DNA of 64,000 nt from Gari tellinella (lineage: Eukaryota; Mollusca; Bivalvia; Cardiida; Psammobiidae). The DNA is taken from the NCBI GenBank assembly GCA_922989275.2, contig OV277863.1, positions 20,178,001-20,242,000 on the forward strand. The letters are read 5' to 3'. The position numbers were made by a program, and so were the translations under genes. Position 1 is the first letter of the stretch; each line of letters begins with the position of its first letter. Of this stretch, positions 62,972-64,000 are shown piece by piece. The notes under the pieces are model-generated. The model saw nothing but the letters and a program-made list of their open reading frames with translations. It had not been told where the DNA came from and did no database searches.

Positions 62972-63411
62972 TATCTATGAGTAGACTTAGAGTATCTTCT
63001 CATAGGTTAGCAGTTGAAACAGGGAGATGGAATAAACCATTGCCAATAGCATTCAATGATAGAAAATGTAGTGCATGTTCCACATTTGAAGATGAATTTC
63101 ATTTTGTATTAGAATGTATTCAATTCCAAGATCTAAGAATAAAATATATTTCAGAACATTATTGGAAAAGGCCATGTATGTTGAAATTTACAAAATTAAT
63201 GACTAGTTTTGATGTTCGACTGTTAGAAATGTATCAATGTTTGTTCACTATGCATTTCAAGCTAAACCTCTTTGATCTGATGACTATTACTGTAGTTATG
63301 ATGAAGATGATTCAAATTCTTCATGGTTACATGTACATGTACTTACATGCAAGAGGAGTGTACCAGGTTGGAGTAGTTCAGTCTACGTCTTGTCTGTTTG
63401 CTGGGTTGTAA
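62968..63411 (+). pseudogene. non-LTR retrotransposon ORF2 C-terminal remnant (zinc-binding region)
   Basis: The frame reads LRVSSHRLAVETGRWNKP, CSACSTFEDEFHFVLECIQF, LRIKYISEHYWKRP. The C-x2-C-x4-EDEFHF-x3-C pattern with RLAVETGRW upstream is the reverse-transcriptase-associated zinc-binding region found at the C terminus of many LINE ORF2 proteins. About 85 residues look homologous; the last 45 or so read as drift past a frameshift. The endonuclease and RT domains are absent, so this is a 5'-truncated dead copy. The first Met is incidental. Confidence 0.75.
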
Positions 63412-63417
63412 AGGTTT

Positions 63418-63557
63418 TCTATGTAAATGACTGTTTTTGTTTACTTTCGAGTTCCAATAGTTGTTTAAATGTTACTAGTATAAGTGTTCGGTGCAAATGA
63501 ATGTTTTAATTTAAATTCGAGTTCCAATAATTGTTTAAATGTTACTAGTATAAGATA
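63418..63557 (+). repeat. 70-bp direct duplication
   Basis: TCGAGTTCCAATAGTTGTTT at 63447 recurs at 63517 with one change, followed by AAATGTTACTAGTATAAG in both. Possibly the 3' tail of the preceding retroelement remnant. Confidence 0.85.
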
Positions 63558-63603
63558 TATTTTATTCTTATAACATCAGTATTTTCCAACACAAATATAA
63601 TAG

Positions 63604-64000
63604 ATACTAGACTACTGCAACTCACTGCTATATGGGATTCCCCAAAACTCACTACGAAAACTACAGCGTGTGCAAAATACAGCAGCCCGCATCATTACCA
63701 GGACTCCTCGGTACAATCACATCACTCCAGTCTTGAAGGAGCTTCACTGGCTTCCAGTTCAACACAGAGTTGAATTCAAAATTCTGACACTCACATACAA
63801 AGCCATGTGCAATGATTCTCCAAGGTACATTGTTAGTATGCTGGACGTGTATAGACCTCGAAGAGAGTTGCGGTCTGCGAGTAAATCAGTATCGCTGGTT
63901 GTGCCGAGAAGTCGTTTAGTGAAGTTTGGAGATAGAAGTTTCATGCATGCAGCCCCAAAGCTCTGGAACTCTCTACCATCAGACATCAGAGATGCGAGCT
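63604..64000 (+). pseudogene. CR1/L2-like LINE ORF2 C-terminal fragment, runs off the window
   Basis: Open from 63604 (after an in-frame TAG) to the end. It reads [81 protein letters not shown]. These are the well-known motifs after the RT domain in CR1/L2-type LINEs. There is no start codon and no RT catalytic motif in the window, so it is 5'-truncated. Whether the frame continues intact beyond 64000 is not visible. Confidence 0.9.

Overview
This window reads as non-coding, repeat-saturated nuclear DNA of an animal. I infer a bivalve mollusc. The sequence is AT-rich and no long open reading frame or operon structure is visible. The short palindrome TACATGTA is very frequent. Several dispersed and tandem repeats are of kinds I recall from clam and mussel genomes, for example blocks bounded by 'agctcacctgag' and blocks ending in a 'gctcgactttt...aaaagtcgagc' hairpin. 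The species cannot be named from this sequence. There is no rRNA gene, no CRISPR array, no recognised complete protein gene and no viral gene.

Most of the window is built from small non-autonomous DNA transposons (MITEs), which I sorted by eye into families. Flanked by TA (Tc1/mariner/pogo-like ends): A (TACAGTGGAGAA..., about 250 bp, roughly 45 full or partial copies), B (TACAGTCGAACTTCGATATC), C (TACAGTAAAACC) and D (TACAGTGCTCCCTC). Flanked by TTAA with CCC/GGG ends (piggyBac-like): E (CCCTTTCACTGCC), F (CCCTAGYGACGAG), G (CCCTTTACCCCATAG) and H (CCCATTTGCACCCAGTGG). Others: I (GGGTCCAAGGTTATAAAGC palindrome), J (foldback with a 10-bp target duplication), K (CAGGGCTGCCA) and S (an element of about 0.5 kb with an internal tRNA-like sequence). 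Many copies are nested, and several nestings show the target-site duplication directly because intact copies supply the empty site.

Layout: 1-9 kb holds nested A/B/D/F/G copies and one S element. 9.06-12.4 kb is a tandem repeat split by a 2.4-kb terminal-inverted-repeat element. 12.76-20.8 kb is an 8-kb satellite (about 32-bp half-units forming 64-bp units) with 756-bp and 1,348-bp higher-order copies. 20.8-43 kb is a dense MITE mosaic, broken only by an unexplained stretch near 28.8-31.1 kb that ends in a possible first exon. 43-57 kb is more MITEs, with a low-repeat, CpG-rich patch at 48.4-49.8 kb where weak minus-strand exon-like signals occur. 57.2-61.1 kb is a 3.9-kb block of 154-bp and 160-bp tandem repeats sitting inside one family A copy. 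62-64 kb ends in two non-LTR retrotransposon protein remnants.

The most notable structure is modular. The same central hairpin (arms CAAACAGTTTGGA/TCC... around GATCAGACGCCG) occurs in families A, D, E and, with a different loop sequence, F and H. A second hairpin (AAAGCAGGTTGAAAGTAAAG) occurs in C, G and K. These families have unrelated termini and different target sites, and chimeric copies change family at the hairpin. The hairpins therefore look like exchangeable modules or mobile units in their own right.
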